A stretch of 64,000 nucleotides of DNA from an uncultured Carboxylicivirga sp. (GTDB taxonomy: Bacteria > Bacteroidota > Bacteroidia > Bacteroidales > Marinilabiliaceae), in the NCBI RefSeq assembly GCF_963668385.1, contig NZ_OY764327.1:2976001-3040000 (forward strand). Direction: 5' to 3'. Shown here piece after piece: positions 24,724 through 34,834 of the stretch. Numbering within the stretch: the first letter of the stretch is position 1; every line of letters starts with the position of its first letter. Below the pieces are notes generated by a model. That model saw nothing but the letters and a program-made list of their open reading frames with translations, had not been told where the DNA came from and ran no database searches. A program made the position numbers and the translations under genes.

Positions 24724-25452
24724 ATGAAGAAGTGGAAAAACATAGTTTTGGTAGTGATAGTGGTCATTTATTTCCCTGTCATCTTCTCATTTGTATCAGT
24801 TGAGAAAAGTCAGATGGTTTGCGGAAAAATACTGCCAACCATTTCAGATAGTGTAAAAAACAAGTTTATTAATCGTGAAGAAATAACGGATCTTGCCTTG
24901 GCTAAATACCCGGGAATACTGGGTAGAAAGATGTCAGAGGTGAATACCGAAGAGATGGAAGGGTTCTTTACTAAACATCCGGCCATTGAGGCATGTGAAG
25001 TGTATTTTACTTATGGTGGTGTGCTTCATGTTGATATTTCGCAGCGCGAACCTATATTGCGTGTTTTTGATGGTAATTCATCCTACTATTTAGATAGCAA
25101 GGGGGTGAAAATGCCCTTGTTTAAAAGTTATACGGCACACACATTGGTTGCCAATGGAAATATCAGTAAGTTAAAATCAACTGATAACTTACTTTTATTG
25201 GCCAGAACCATTGTTAACGATGAATTTTTTAAAGCGCAGATAGAACAGGTGTATGTTAACGAAAAGGGAGAATTTGTTTTGGTTCCTCGTGTAGGCGATC
25301 ATTTGATCGAGTTTGGTGGCATTGATCGTATGGAGGATAAACTGCGCAACTTAAAAGCACTATATAAAACGGGATGGGATGCCCGGGAATGGAATTTGTA
25401 TAAAAAAGTCAACCTAAAATATAAAGGACAAGTCGTTTGCACAAAAGCATAG
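24724..25452 (+). CDS. ftsQ: Cell division protein FtsQ
   Basis: The 242-residue bitopic protein has an N-terminal helix (about 5-24) and a periplasmic POTRA-like plus beta domain. Segments such as FFTKHPAIEACEVYFTYGGVLHVDISQREPI fit the POTRA/FtsQ region in order: pairing strand, then the conserved REP. It recruits FtsL and FtsW/FtsI to the divisome. Sequence similarity within the family is modest, but its place between murC and ftsA is decisive. ftsA starts 4 bp later. Confidence 0.93.
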   Translation: MKKWKNIVLVVIVVIYFPVIFSFVSVEKSQMVCGKILPTISDSVKNKFINREEITDLALAKYPGILGRKMSEVNTEEMEGFFTKHPAIEACEVYFTYGGVLHVDISQREPILRVFDGNSSYYLDSKGVKMPLFKSYTAHTLVANGNISKLKSTDNLLLLARTIVNDEFFKAQIEQVYVNEKGEFVLVPRVGDHLIEFGGIDRMEDKLRNLKALYKTGWDAREWNLYKKVNLKYKGQVVCTKA

Positions 25453-25456
25453 TTGT

Positions 25457-26797
25457 ATGAATCAAGAACCTAACATTATTGCAGCCATCGATATTGGTAC
25501 CACAAAGATTGTTGCCATTGTTGGACGTAGAACAGCAGAAGGAAAGCTTCGTTTGTTGGGCATGGAGCAAGTGCCATCAATTGGAGTAAAGAGGGGAGTC
25601 GTATTAAATATTGATGAAACCGTTGCGTCGATCAAAAGCGTTATTGCCAAAATTGAACACAAACTAAACATCACTCTAACCGAAGTGTTTGTGGGTATTG
25701 CTGGTCAGCATATCAAGAGCATGCGTAACCGAGCATATCGTTTTATCGAAAATGGTTTTGAGATTAATCAGAGAGATGTAGATCAGCTGTTTGACGATAA
25801 TTTCAAAATTCCTGTTGAAGCAGGAGAAAAAATCATGCATGTAATACCTCAGGATTATATTGTGGATAACGAAACGGGTGTTAAAAACCCGGTTGGTATG
25901 TCCGGACGACGTTTGGAAGGGAATTTCCATATTGTATTGGGGCGCATAGCATCGGTTAAAAATATTGAGAAATGTATTCACAGGGTGGCTTTACAACTTA
26001 ACGACTTGATTCTTGAGCCACTTGCATCTTCAAAAAGTGTTTTAACCGAAGAAGAAAAAGAAGCGGGTGTGGTATTAGTCGATATTGGTGGTGGTACAAC
26101 CGATGTTGCTGTATTTTACGATGGTATCATTCGTCATACTGCAGTTATTCCTTTTGGGGGTAATGTAGTTACATCAGATATTAAAGAAGGATGTTCGGTG
26201 CTTTATAAGCAAGCTGAATCGTTGAAGGTGCAGTTTGGTACAGCCATTGGTGATAATGCACGCGAAGATATGGTGGTTACTATTCCGGGTGTTGCAGGAT
26301 GGGAACCCAAAGAAATTTCGTTTAAAAGTCTGGCTTATATTATTCAGGCTCGTATGGAAGAAATTATCGATTACATCCTTTTCCAGATAGAAAGTTCAGG
26401 TTGTTACGATAAATTAGGTGCTGGTATTGTACTTACTGGTGGAGGATCGTTATTAAAAGATTTACCTCAATTGATGAAATATCGTACCGGTTTGGATGTT
26501 CGTATGGGATTACCAGATCGCTTTATAGTAGGTGATGTACCCGAAATGGCACATCTACCTAACTTTTCTACAAGTATTGGTTTGGTATTAAGTGCTATGG
26601 AGCGACCTAAACGAAAAATTATTGAACCTGAATTATTTGGTGAAGTAGAGCCTAAAGCAGAATCGCAACAGGCAAAAGCTACACAAAAACGTGAAAAACC
26701 TAAAAAGGAAAAGCATAACTATTCAACCGGCAATCTTTTTAGTGGATTTACTAAGCGATTGGAAAATATCTTCGATGAGAAAGATGTTGAAATGTAG
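25457..26797 (+). CDS. ftsA: Cell division protein FtsA
   Basis: The 446-residue actin-fold ATPase tethers FtsZ to the membrane. Nucleotide motifs are DIGTTKIVAIVG (residues 12-23), VDIGGGTTDVAVF and LTGGGSLL. The C-terminal end has a Lys-rich linker and an amphipathic membrane-targeting helix (FSGFTKRLENIFDE). It is longer than E. coli FtsA (420) because of that linker. It is separated from ftsZ by 22 bp. Confidence 0.96.
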   Translation: MNQEPNIIAAIDIGTTKIVAIVGRRTAEGKLRLLGMEQVPSIGVKRGVVLNIDETVASIKSVIAKIEHKLNITLTEVFVGIAGQHIKSMRNRAYRFIENGFEINQRDVDQLFDDNFKIPVEAGEKIMHVIPQDYIVDNETGVKNPVGMSGRRLEGNFHIVLGRIASVKNIEKCIHRVALQLNDLILEPLASSKSVLTEEEKEAGVVLVDIGGGTTDVAVFYDGIIRHTAVIPFGGNVVTSDIKEGCSVLYKQAESLKVQFGTAIGDNAREDMVVTIPGVAGWEPKEISFKSLAYIIQARMEEIIDYILFQIESSGCYDKLGAGIVLTGGGSLLKDLPQLMKYRTGLDVRMGLPDRFIVGDVPEMAHLPNFSTSIGLVLSAMERPKRKIIEPELFGEVEPKAESQQAKATQKREKPKKEKHNYSTGNLFSGFTKRLENIFDEKDVEM

Positions 26798-26819
26798 TGT
26801 TGATTAAAAGCGGACGGAA

Positions 26820-28316
26820 ATGAGTGAAGATTTGATGAATTTCGATATGCCTCAGAATAACTCTTCGATTATTAAAGTAATTGGTGTTGGAGGTGGAGGA
26901 AGCAATGCCGTCAACTACATGTACGGTTTAGGCATTAAAGATGTAAGTTTTGTGGTATGTAATACCGATGAACAGGCTTTGGAAAATAGTCCAGTACCGG
27001 TAAAAATACAATTGGGCGAATCACTTACCGAAGGTCGTGGTGCAGGTAACCGCCCCGATAAAGGACGTGAAGCTGCTATTGAAAACCTTGAAGACGTTGT
27101 AAGTGTATTGGAAAACAATACAAAAATGGTTTTTGTAACAGCCGGAATGGGTGGTGGTACTGGAACGGGAGCCGCTCCTATTATTGCTCAGAAAGCCAAA
27201 GAAATGGGAATTCTTACGGTAGGTATCGTAACGATTCCATTCCGTTTCGAGGGTAAATTACGTATTAATCAAGCCTTAGATGGTATAGCAGAGATGGAGA
27301 AGAATGTCGACTCTTTGTTGATCATCAATAATGAACGATTGCGAGAGATGTTTGGCGATTTAAAACTGTCAAATGCCTTCTCACGTGCCGATGATGTATT
27401 GGCAACTGCTGCCAAAGGAATTGCTGAAATTATTACCGTTCATGGATATATAAATGTTGACTTTGCCGATGTTGAAACGGTAATGAAAAATAGTGGTGTG
27501 GCTATTATGGGCTCGGCCTATGCCGAAGGTGAAAAACGTGCCATTGATGCTATTCAGGCTTCATTAGAGTCACCGTTGTTGAATAACAACGATATTAAAG
27601 GAGCAAAAAATATTCTATTAAATATTACATCAGGTAGCGATGAAGTTACCATGGACGAAGTAGGTGAAATTACCGATTACGTTCAGGATATGGTAGGAGA
27701 AACGGCTTCTATTATATGGGGTACGGGAACCGATGATGCTCTAGCAGGGCAGGTATGTGTAACCATTATTGCTACAGGCTTTGTGTCAGGTCAGCTTATT
27801 GAGCATCAGGCCAAAAAGAAAGAAGATGCAATTACTCGTTTTTCGCTTGATGAAAACGGGGAGGTTGTAAAATCGAGAAATGAGGATGAGCCTGCTTTTG
27901 AAATAGGTGATGACGAGAATGGCCGAGTAGTTGATTTTGAACAGGTGGAACGTAATAAACAAGAAAGGATAGAAAAATACTATAAACCGATTGTTCCTCA
28001 AACTAAAAAAGCTCCTGAAGTTGAGCGTTTTCAGTTAGATGATACTCCATATGATAACGGCACTTCACTTGAGCAAAACAATGCTTACGGATATCAAAGA
28101 GTACAGCTTACTCAGGAGGAAATGGAAGATGAACGGATGATTGAGCAATTAGAGAATGTTCCAGCTTATAAGCGTAAGCAAATGGCCATGGGCAGATCAA
28201 AACCAGTTGCCGGTCAACAACAATCGCAAATAAGTCGTTTTTCATTATCTGATGATTCAAAGAATGGACCTAGAATCAGTCGGGATAATCCATACTTACA
28301 CGATAATGTTGATTAA
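26820..28316 (+). CDS. ftsZ: Cell division GTPase FtsZ
   Basis: This 498-residue tubulin-like GTPase forms the Z ring. GTP-binding motifs are [13 protein letters not shown] (about 23-35) and the tubulin signature [15 protein letters not shown] (about 108-122), with the NNERLR and [11 protein letters not shown] segments intact. The globular core ends near residue 320. A ~175-residue acidic/Gln-rich linker follows, ending NPYLHDNVD, a long tail typical of Bacteroidota. The conserved tail is the likely FtsA docking peptide. Confidence 0.97.
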   Translation: MSEDLMNFDMPQNNSSIIKVIGVGGGGSNAVNYMYGLGIKDVSFVVCNTDEQALENSPVPVKIQLGESLTEGRGAGNRPDKGREAAIENLEDVVSVLENNTKMVFVTAGMGGGTGTGAAPIIAQKAKEMGILTVGIVTIPFRFEGKLRINQALDGIAEMEKNVDSLLIINNERLREMFGDLKLSNAFSRADDVLATAAKGIAEIITVHGYINVDFADVETVMKNSGVAIMGSAYAEGEKRAIDAIQASLESPLLNNNDIKGAKNILLNITSGSDEVTMDEVGEITDYVQDMVGETASIIWGTGTDDALAGQVCVTIIATGFVSGQLIEHQAKKKEDAITRFSLDENGEVVKSRNEDEPAFEIGDDENGRVVDFEQVERNKQERIEKYYKPIVPQTKKAPEVERFQLDDTPYDNGTSLEQNNAYGYQRVQLTQEEMEDERMIEQLENVPAYKRKQMAMGRSKPVAGQQQSQISRFSLSDDSKNGPRISRDNPYLHDNVD

Positions 28317-28327
28317 AACAAAATAAA

Positions 28328-28777
28328 ATGAGTTTAGAAGTAACGCTTAATAACGATATTAAAGAAGCCATGAAGGCTAAAGATCGTATTAGATTGGAAG
28401 CTTTGCGTGGTATTAAAAAAGAAGTAATTGAAGCAAAAACAGCTAAAGGAGGAAGTGATTCTTCAGATGATGCTGCTATTGTTAAGATTGTACAAAAAAT
28501 GGTGAAGCAGCGCAAGGATGCTGCTCAGTTATATAAAGAGCAAAATCGCGAAGATTTAGCAGAAAAGGAATTAGCCGAAATTGAAGCTATTTCAGGCTAT
28601 TTGCCGGCCCAAATGAGCAAAGACGAGTTGGTGGTTGCAGTAAAAGCAATTATTGAAAAAGTAGGAGCTACATCCATGAAAGAAATGGGTGCTGTAATGG
28701 GAGTTGCCTCAAAAGAATTAGCCGGTAAAGCTGATGGTAAAGATATTTCGGCTGTGGTAAAAGAATTATTGGGATAA
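28328..28777 (+). CDS. GatB/YqeY domain protein
   Basis: The 149-residue protein is a free-standing homologue of the helical C-terminal domain of GatB (YqeY family). It starts MSLEVTLNNDIKEAMKAKD and contains YKEQNREDLAEKELAEIEAISGYLPAQMS, the conserved stretch of the family. It may bind tRNA, but its role is not established. It is the last gene of the dcw transcript, 11 bp after ftsZ, and is followed by a strong terminator. Confidence 0.92.
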   Translation: MSLEVTLNNDIKEAMKAKDRIRLEALRGIKKEVIEAKTAKGGSDSSDDAAIVKIVQKMVKQRKDAAQLYKEQNREDLAEKELAEIEAISGYLPAQMSKDELVVAVKAIIEKVGATSMKEMGAVMGVASKELAGKADGKDISAVVKELLG

Positions 28778-28796
28778 TCTCAGATATCTTATTGAG

Positions 28797-28830
28797 AAGC
28801 CGGGTTCAGTATTGAATCCGGCTTTTTTTT
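28797..28830 (+). terminator. Terminator of the dcw operon
   Basis: AAGCCGGGTTCA pairs with TGAATCCGGCTT around a short loop and is followed by eight T (28823-28830). It lies 20 bp after the yqeY stop. Confidence 0.9.
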
Positions 28831-28899
28831 GATCACTTTAAAAAGTTGTGGACAATCTGAAAATTAATTTTAAACTTATTTATATTCGAATAATTTTAA

Positions 28900-29190
28900 G
28901 AACCAGAATCACCCCACTCGAAACAAAGTTTCGAACTTCGGATTGTCAGCGATAGTTGCGAACATGGCTTCCACTTTTTGCCTTCAGCTCAAAATGCCTG
29001 CCTGCGGCTGGCAGGTTGACAAAATCCCGAAGCATCGGGACCGATGACAGCACTCACCTACCCACTAGAGCAACGCTTCGGGAAAAATTTAAAGATTTAC
29101 AGGATGTATCTGAAATTTTCCCATCCTCTGCTTTTGCTAGTGGGTCCCTCCCAAGCTGCGTTGCTGAGGTCGGAGTGACGAGATAACAAT
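28900..29190. repeat. GC-richer, hairpin-rich intergenic element
   Basis: This stretch differs in composition from its neighbours and contains several perfect hairpins: CGAAACaaaGTTTCG (28919-28933), TCCCGAagcaTCGGGA (29026-29041) and CCTGCctgcggctGGCAGG. A long imperfect stem links CCCACTAG at 29061-29068 to CTAGTGGG at 29137-29144. The plus frame at 28956-29186 looks non-coding. It resembles a dispersed non-coding repeat, which a genome search would confirm. Confidence 0.45.
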
Positions 29191-29280
29191 ATTTATTGGA
29201 AGTTTTTTACAGCATTCTATATCCCTTTTTTATGCCTTATATTCATAGGATGCACTTGTTTGATGACCAACTTTTGTTGA

Positions 29281-29303
29281 CTTAAATAAGGTGCTTATTT
29301 AAG
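29281..29303. other. Perfect AT-rich hairpin
   Basis: CTTAAATAAG and CTTATTTAAG (10 bp, perfect) flank GTG. It sits between two transcription units, ahead of the bidirectional-looking terminator. Its role is unknown. Confidence 0.5.
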
Positions 29304-29324
29304 TAATTTGATAATTATTGGGCA

Positions 29325-29356
29325 TAAAAAAAGCAGAGCGTTTTGCCCTGCTTTTA
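29325..29356 (-). terminator. Terminator after the SurA/PpiD-like gene
   Basis: AAAGCAGaGC pairs with GCcCTGCTTT around a short loop, with a T-run on the minus strand. It lies 20 bp past the stop of the gene ending at 29377. Confidence 0.75.
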
Positions 29357-29376
29357 ATATATTGGTTAATAAAATT

Positions 29377-31437
29377 CTAGTAGAATTTAATTCTTTCGTC
29401 AACAATGCTGGCTTTGTCTTTAATAACTTGGAAAGCCTGATATGTTTTGTATGAATTCATTTGTTGTAACTGAGCTTTAGCTGCTTCTGTTGAAGCTTCT
29501 TCACTGCTAACATTAGTTACTTTAACAACAAATACCCCATTGTTACCTGCAACAGGAGAGCTTACTTCACCTTGTTTTGAAGAAACAGCCAAACCAACCA
29601 ATGCTGGTTCAACTCCTGCGCCTGGAACCTGGTATGAAGCAAAAGTAATGTTATTAGCTGATTGAACTTCGGTATTTGTGGCAGAAGCCAATGCATTTAG
29701 GTCGTTACCTTGTTTTTTGCTTTTGATGTTAGCAATGATGATGTCAGCTTTTTTCTTGTTGCGTAACTGGCGCTCAATAGCAGCTTTTACAGACGTTAAA
29801 GATTGATATCCTTCTTCTTTAATTCCTGTTAAGAATGCAATTACATATTCATCACCAAATTCGAAAATGTCAGACATGTCTTGAGCTTCTGCTTTAAATG
29901 CCCAACGAACCATTTCTCTTGAATTTTTAAGATTAGAAACGTTGCGATCTGCTTTATGAATGTTACGTCCGTATCTCTTAATTAAATTCTCGCTTTGAAT
30001 GCTTTCGTTGAATTTGTCGTATGACTTGTTTTGTGATGCAAACTTTGCAGCCTTAGCATATACTTGTTGATTCGTTTTTGAGCTGTAAGTAATCTGACGA
30101 TCAAGAGTTGCAATGTTGTATTTTGTAACAGGTTTACCTTTGTCCTGAATGTTGATAATGTGTGTACCAAACTGAGTTTGAACTTTAACAATATCACCTA
30201 CTTTGCCATTGAAACAAGCATCGTTGAATTCAGGAACCATCGTACCTTCGTTGAACCAACCTAAATCACCACCATTAATAGCTGAGCCTGGATCTTGTGA
30301 ATTTTTACGTGCAATTTCAGCAAAATTAGCACCTCCTTTAACCAAGTTGTATAAGCTATCAGCAACGGCAGGATCTTTAACTAATATATGGCGTGCTTTA
30401 ACTGAGTCTGGTAATTGTTTTACATCAACCAAACGAGTTAATTTATAAGTTTCGCCTTCTAAATAGGGTCCGTAAACTTCACCAATTTGTGCAGCACTAA
30501 CAAAATCTTGAATTTTAGCACTTAACTGCTCCATTTTCCAGTTGCGATCAACATATTCAGTTTCTGAATTCATTTTTACGTACTGTATAGGATCAGTTGC
30601 AGGATCAGCAAATTCAGTTCTTGCTTTTTTGATCCAGTCTAAAGTTGCAGCTCTGTCTTCATCAGAAGGTTTTACTTCAAAAGAAACATATTCTACATCC
30701 CGAGAAGCCTCTTGTTTGTAGTTTTCAATGTTTTTATTGTAGTAATCTTTAATCTCGCTTTCAGAAACAGCAACAGTTGAATCTGGTATAGTAGCATAAC
30801 GTTGTACGATGAAATCAAAATCAACAGCTGATTTTTTAGCTTCAGCTTCAACTTTTGCTTGTGCTGTTGTTATAAACATACCTTTCTGCATAAGATCAGT
30901 ATATTTTTTCATCAAACGCTCTTTCTTGATTTGTTTTTCAAGAAATTGCCAGTAGAACTGAGCATTCGGATCTGAATCTTTTTGTCTAAGGAAATTAATT
31001 ACTTGTTGTTTGTCGAACATTCCCGTTTGAGGGTTTGTAAACATTTGACGAATTTGAGGGTGTACATTTTTACCTGTAGCCATTTCAAAAATTTCGTCTG
31101 CAGTTACCTGAATGCCTAGTTGATCGTACTTTTCGTCCATTATAACGTCCTGTACCATTTGATTCCACGCTTGTTCTCTAAGCTGGTATGATGTATTCTC
31201 ATCCATAGCAGACGAACGTGAATTCAATTTGTAATAATCTTCCCATTCAGTTAAATAAGCCTGAAATTCAGGTAATGATACTGAAGTTCCGTTAATTTTA
31301 GCAATTTCCATTTGACTGCTTCTAAACATAGAACCTCCAGAGTTCATTAAGTCTCCCAACAAAAAGGCAGCCATACCGACTCCGATCACAACGATCACTA
31401 AACCGGCTTTGCTCCTAATTTTCTCTAATGTTGCCAT
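29377..31437 (-). CDS. Membrane-anchored parvulin-type foldase (SurA_N/PpiC, PpiD-like)
   Basis: The 686-residue protein has one N-terminal membrane helix (about 11-30, VIVVIGVGMAAFLLGDLM), then a SurA-N-like chaperone region. A parvulin rotamase domain spans about 345-440 (KARHILVKDP, SQDPGSAINGGDLGWF, GDIVKVQTQFGTHII). A long helical C-terminal region follows. PpiD-type proteins act at the periplasmic face, helping outer-membrane proteins fold after Sec export. Length and layout match the Bacteroidota members. Its own terminator lies downstream. Confidence 0.92.
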   Translation of the reverse strand: MATLEKIRSKAGLVIVVIGVGMAAFLLGDLMNSGGSMFRSSQMEIAKINGTSVSLPEFQAYLTEWEDYYKLNSRSSAMDENTSYQLREQAWNQMVQDVIMDEKYDQLGIQVTADEIFEMATGKNVHPQIRQMFTNPQTGMFDKQQVINFLRQKDSDPNAQFYWQFLEKQIKKERLMKKYTDLMQKGMFITTAQAKVEAEAKKSAVDFDFIVQRYATIPDSTVAVSESEIKDYYNKNIENYKQEASRDVEYVSFEVKPSDEDRAATLDWIKKARTEFADPATDPIQYVKMNSETEYVDRNWKMEQLSAKIQDFVSAAQIGEVYGPYLEGETYKLTRLVDVKQLPDSVKARHILVKDPAVADSLYNLVKGGANFAEIARKNSQDPGSAINGGDLGWFNEGTMVPEFNDACFNGKVGDIVKVQTQFGTHIINIQDKGKPVTKYNIATLDRQITYSSKTNQQVYAKAAKFASQNKSYDKFNESIQSENLIKRYGRNIHKADRNVSNLKNSREMVRWAFKAEAQDMSDIFEFGDEYVIAFLTGIKEEGYQSLTSVKAAIERQLRNKKKADIIIANIKSKKQGNDLNALASATNTEVQSANNITFASYQVPGAGVEPALVGLAVSSKQGEVSSPVAGNNGVFVVKVTNVSSEEASTEAAKAQLQQMNSYKTYQAFQVIKDKASIVDERIKFY

Positions 31438-31548
31438 TCCTTATTACTTATAATTATTGTCTTTTTTCAAAATAGGTTACGAATATACAAAAAACATAGT
31501 ATTATGCATTCTTAGTATGAGTCTTTATCCAAGAAAGTTGTAAACAGG

Positions 31549-32814
31549 TTATTGCGATGAAATAGAAATTTTGACCAATTCAATTCTTGCATTGGTAGCC
31601 TCAATGATTTGAAAGGTGAAATTTCCAATGGTTATTATGTCATTAACTTCAGGAATTGATTTATTATGAGTTAATATCAAACCTGCTATGGTTTCGTATT
31701 CTTCCGATTGAGGCAGATGTATATCATATTTCTCGTTTAGATAGTCAATCTCAAGTCGCGCAGAAAAGATATACTCGTTCTCTCTTATTTGTTGTTCAAT
31801 GTGTTCCGATACATCATGTTCATCATCAATTTCTCCAAAAATTTCTTCTAAAATATCTTCTAGGGTCACTACCCCGGCAGTACCGCCAAACTCATCAACC
31901 ACTAATGCAATACTTTTATGCTCTTTGGTAAAAAGTTCTAAAACTTTATTGGCAGTCATTGTTTCGGGTACAATGGATATAGGACTTACGCAATTACGTA
32001 GCTTTTTCGGATTTTTGAATAACGATGATACATGCACATATCCAATAATATTATCGATACTATCTTTGTATACTAAAATTTTGGAAAGTCCAGTTTCGAT
32101 AAATTTTTGGCGTAATGGCATTATCTCTTCCTGTACTTCAATGGCCTGTAAATCGGTACGGGGTACTATACAATCTCTGATTTTTAACTTTGAAAAATCC
32201 AGCGCATTCTTCAATAATTTGATTTCGTGCGATGGTTCATCTTTGTGATCGTTTTTTTCGTTATGTTCGGTAAGTAAGTTATCGAGATCAACCTTTCCAA
32301 GCATCCATTGAGCCTGAGGTTGCATTTGTCTTTTGCGCATTAATACCTTTATCACAATGTCAGAGAGTAGCATAGTTAATCTACTAATTGGATAAAGCAT
32401 TACGTAAAAAAATAAAAGTGGTATTGCAAAAATGTTTAATAACATGGTAGGATGAATCCTAAATACCGTTTTGGGCAGAAATTCGGCAGTTATTAAAATG
32501 ATAAGTGTTGATAATGATGTTTGTAAAAGTAAGATGCCACTATCGGATTGAGTAATAAATTCTCTGATAAATGGATCTAGTATATCGGCCATTTGTAAGC
32601 CATAAATAACTAAAGCTACATTATTACCAACTAAAATAGTTGACAGAAATACTCCTGGATTTCGCACAAAACGATCAATAATCCGGGCGGGGAAGGGGTA
32701 CTTTTTTTTGTTTAACTCAAGTAGTAGTTTGTTTGAACTAAAAAAAGCCATCTCGCAGCCCGAAAAGAAGGCTGAGAAAATTAAGGTAAGTAAAATTATT
32801 GTGTAATGATTCAT
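31549..32814 (-). CDS. CNNM/CorC-family membrane protein with CBS domains
   Basis: The 421-residue protein begins with a CNNM (DUF21) transmembrane domain of about 190 residues (start NHYTIILLTLIFSAFFSGCEMAFF). A CBS pair follows (IVPRTDLQAIEV; VVDEFGGTAGVVTLEDILEEI), then a C-terminal CorC_HlyC domain. Members are linked to Mg2+/Co2+ efflux, and the gliding protein GldE belongs to the same superfamily. The motif order is complete. The gene follows lptC on the same strand with a 39 bp gap. Confidence 0.92.
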   Translation of the reverse strand: MNHYTIILLTLIFSAFFSGCEMAFFSSNKLLLELNKKKYPFPARIIDRFVRNPGVFLSTILVGNNVALVIYGLQMADILDPFIREFITQSDSGILLLQTSLSTLIILITAEFLPKTVFRIHPTMLLNIFAIPLLFFYVMLYPISRLTMLLSDIVIKVLMRKRQMQPQAQWMLGKVDLDNLLTEHNEKNDHKDEPSHEIKLLKNALDFSKLKIRDCIVPRTDLQAIEVQEEIMPLRQKFIETGLSKILVYKDSIDNIIGYVHVSSLFKNPKKLRNCVSPISIVPETMTANKVLELFTKEHKSIALVVDEFGGTAGVVTLEDILEEIFGEIDDEHDVSEHIEQQIRENEYIFSARLEIDYLNEKYDIHLPQSEEYETIAGLILTHNKSIPEVNDIITIGNFTFQIIEATNARIELVKISISSQ

Positions 32815-32853
32815 TTAAGCAATGCAACTAATAGATGAGAAAGATAGGAAAAA

Positions 32854-33447
32854 TTAATTGGATCCATCATCTTCAATTTCCATTTCTCCGCTAAGATCGA
32901 GTATATGCCAGTTTTCCATATTTTGGTCCGATTCAAAACCTGTTCCCATCCACACTTCATCCTCCCTTGTTATCTTAACAAATTTATCGGAGTAGATAAG
33001 TTCTTTTTTTGTATCCCAAAATAGTTGCTCGGTGTTTAAAACTTCGTTTTTCTCACTAACCGCTTCAACATCATTGTTTAGCTCCCAGAGTTCATCTTTT
33101 TCGTAGTATATAGCATGGCGGCATTTAATCTGCCCTCTAATAGTACCGTCTGTATTATAGGTGATTACATTTAACCCTTGAGGAAATTCTATACGGGCCT
33201 CTTCTTTAGAGTAAGTATAGTGTTCCATTTCAGGTGTTATTACTCGTCTTTCAACTCTACCCGAGTCAGTAAAAACACTTTCTAAATCATGAAAGGTTAA
33301 AGAGGGTACCTCTTCTCTATTACTAATAGCTTGAATTTCTTCAGGCTTATTGGGTGCACATGAACTCATAAATACACAAACAGCAAGCAGTATAAAACTG
33401 CTTGCTGAGAATATGTAGTTAATTCTATTTCTTAAATAAGTTGTCAA
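32854..33447 (-). CDS. lptC: LPS export protein LptC-like lipoprotein
   Basis: A ~198-residue lipoprotein starts, by my choice, at TTG 33445-33447, just after the upstream stop. This gives TTYLRNRINYIFSASS, a hydrophobic stretch and the lipobox VFMSSC. In-frame ATGs at 33483 and 33516 would overlap the upstream gene by 32-65 bp and lengthen the leader. The mature part matches the LptC/YrbK beta-jellyroll pattern (LTFHDLESVFTDSGRVE, GLNVITYNTDGTIRG, DLSGEMEIE). LptC bridges the LptBFG transporter to LptA in the periplasm. A lipoprotein anchor instead of a membrane helix is notable but known in Bacteroidota. Confidence 0.85.
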   Translation of the reverse strand: MTTYLRNRINYIFSASSFILLAVCVFMSSCAPNKPEEIQAISNREEVPSLTFHDLESVFTDSGRVERRVITPEMEHYTYSKEEARIEFPQGLNVITYNTDGTIRGQIKCRHAIYYEKDELWELNNDVEAVSEKNEVLNTEQLFWDTKKELIYSDKFVKITREDEVWMGTGFESDQNMENWHILDLSGEMEIEDDGSN

Positions 33448-33451
33448 GTTC

Positions 33452-34807
33452 TTATTTTTTAGCTCTAACTGTTGTTTGAACATTAATCCATCCTCCCAAT
33501 TTATAGGCAGCACCATCTTTTAGGTTACGGAAGAAAATTTCTTCTGTGCCTGGGAAGTATTGTGAGTACATCACAATTAAGTCGTGTGCTTTAGCGGCTG
33601 ATTCAGGATCAACAGATTTTGCTTTTGCGAATTGATCAACAGCAGCCCAATATGCTGTTTTGTGTTCAAATTCATCAGCACCAAAACTGTTAGCTGCAGC
33701 GGCATAAGCTTTACCAATCATCATGTATGGCTCACCCCAGTTTGGTCGTAATGCAATTGCCTTGTTAGCTTCTGCTCGTACAGATGAATATTGCTTTTGT
33801 GACAAATAAATGATAGAAAGGTAATTGTGATATTTAGCTTTTGTATCATTGTCTTCTTCTAATTCAATAGCTTGTTTACCGTATTCAATAGCTTTGTCAA
33901 GATCATTTGTCTTCAAATACATCTGCATTAAACCGAATGCTGAAGATGATGAAGGCTCGATGTTATGTAAGTGCTCCGATGTTTTATAGAATAGATCAGA
34001 ATCGGTACAATCACTTTTTGCTAACAAACGGTTCACTCTTTTTAACCAGTCTAAATCTTCAGAATACTCAGATAATTGTGGACCAAAAATGTTAGCTAAT
34101 GTTTCACAATCAGCTGCACCACTTTGAGCAAAAATTGCTTCAACTCTGTTTTTAAGATCAGTTAAAGTGTTTTTTGCATCAGCTTTGGATGTTGCGTCAA
34201 TTTGCTTTTGAAAAATGTTTGAAACCTCAATGTAGGTATCAACTAAATCTTCAGCTGAAGTTACATCCATTTTATAAGTGGCAACAGTACTTACCATATA
34301 TGATAATAATACAGCAGGTTGAGTACGTGTTTTGCGTTCACTAACAGAAGTTTTTAACAATGCCTGAGCTTCTTTTAATACTTCAGGGTCATCTTTTTTA
34401 AAAGTAAGCATTGAAACAGCTTTCTTACCATTGATGTACGAAGCAGGGTATCTTTTATGATCTCCAAAATATTGAATTCTTTGGTCATAAATTTTCATTA
34501 AAAGCTGATACAACTCTTCCTGTTTAGTAGCGTCTTTTTCTTTCTTCAACATGGTAGAAACCATTATTTCACCATTCGAATAGATGTTCATAGTTGAAGA
34601 AGGACATTCGTTAAATGCAATTTGCCAGTATGGAAAAGCTTCTTTAAAATTCTTTTGCTTGTAATATTCCGAATAAAGCGAAAGGTTTTCTAAGCAGCGT
34701 GTGCTGTCCTCACCGTGTCCATACTTGGACCCATCTTCAACTCCCTTTTGTGCAAATACTGCTGTACTTAAAAGTAAAGCAGTAATTAGTAATGTAGTAA
34801 TTTTCAT
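33452..34807 (-). CDS. Exported TPR-repeat protein
   Basis: The ~451-residue protein has an N-terminal signal peptide (KITTLLITALLLSTAVFA, cleavage after VFAQ). It then has several TPR-like helical pairs, clearest at about 285-400 (SAFGLMQMYLKTNDLDKAIEYGKQAIEL; AKYHNYLSIIYLSQKQYSSVRAEANKAIAL, read as 34-residue units). ATG 34807 (MKITTLL) is as likely as 34813. It sits between an outer-membrane protein and lptC in one leftward unit, which suggests an envelope-assembly role. Specific function unknown. Confidence 0.8.
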   Translation of the reverse strand: MKITTLLITALLLSTAVFAQKGVEDGSKYGHGEDSTRCLENLSLYSEYYKQKNFKEAFPYWQIAFNECPSSTMNIYSNGEIMVSTMLKKEKDATKQEELYQLLMKIYDQRIQYFGDHKRYPASYINGKKAVSMLTFKKDDPEVLKEAQALLKTSVSERKTRTQPAVLLSYMVSTVATYKMDVTSAEDLVDTYIEVSNIFQKQIDATSKADAKNTLTDLKNRVEAIFAQSGAADCETLANIFGPQLSEYSEDLDWLKRVNRLLAKSDCTDSDLFYKTSEHLHNIEPSSSSAFGLMQMYLKTNDLDKAIEYGKQAIELEEDNDTKAKYHNYLSIIYLSQKQYSSVRAEANKAIALRPNWGEPYMMIGKAYAAAANSFGADEFEHKTAYWAAVDQFAKAKSVDPESAAKAHDLIVMYSQYFPGTEEIFFRNLKDGAAYKLGGWINVQTTVRAKK

Positions 34808-34834
34808 TGGCATGGTATTGCGGTTTATCTTAAT

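Noticed and set aside
28956-29186. Plus frame of 76 codons in the gap after dcw
   Set aside because: It lies across perfect hairpins of a repeat-like element and has no start context or recognisable product.
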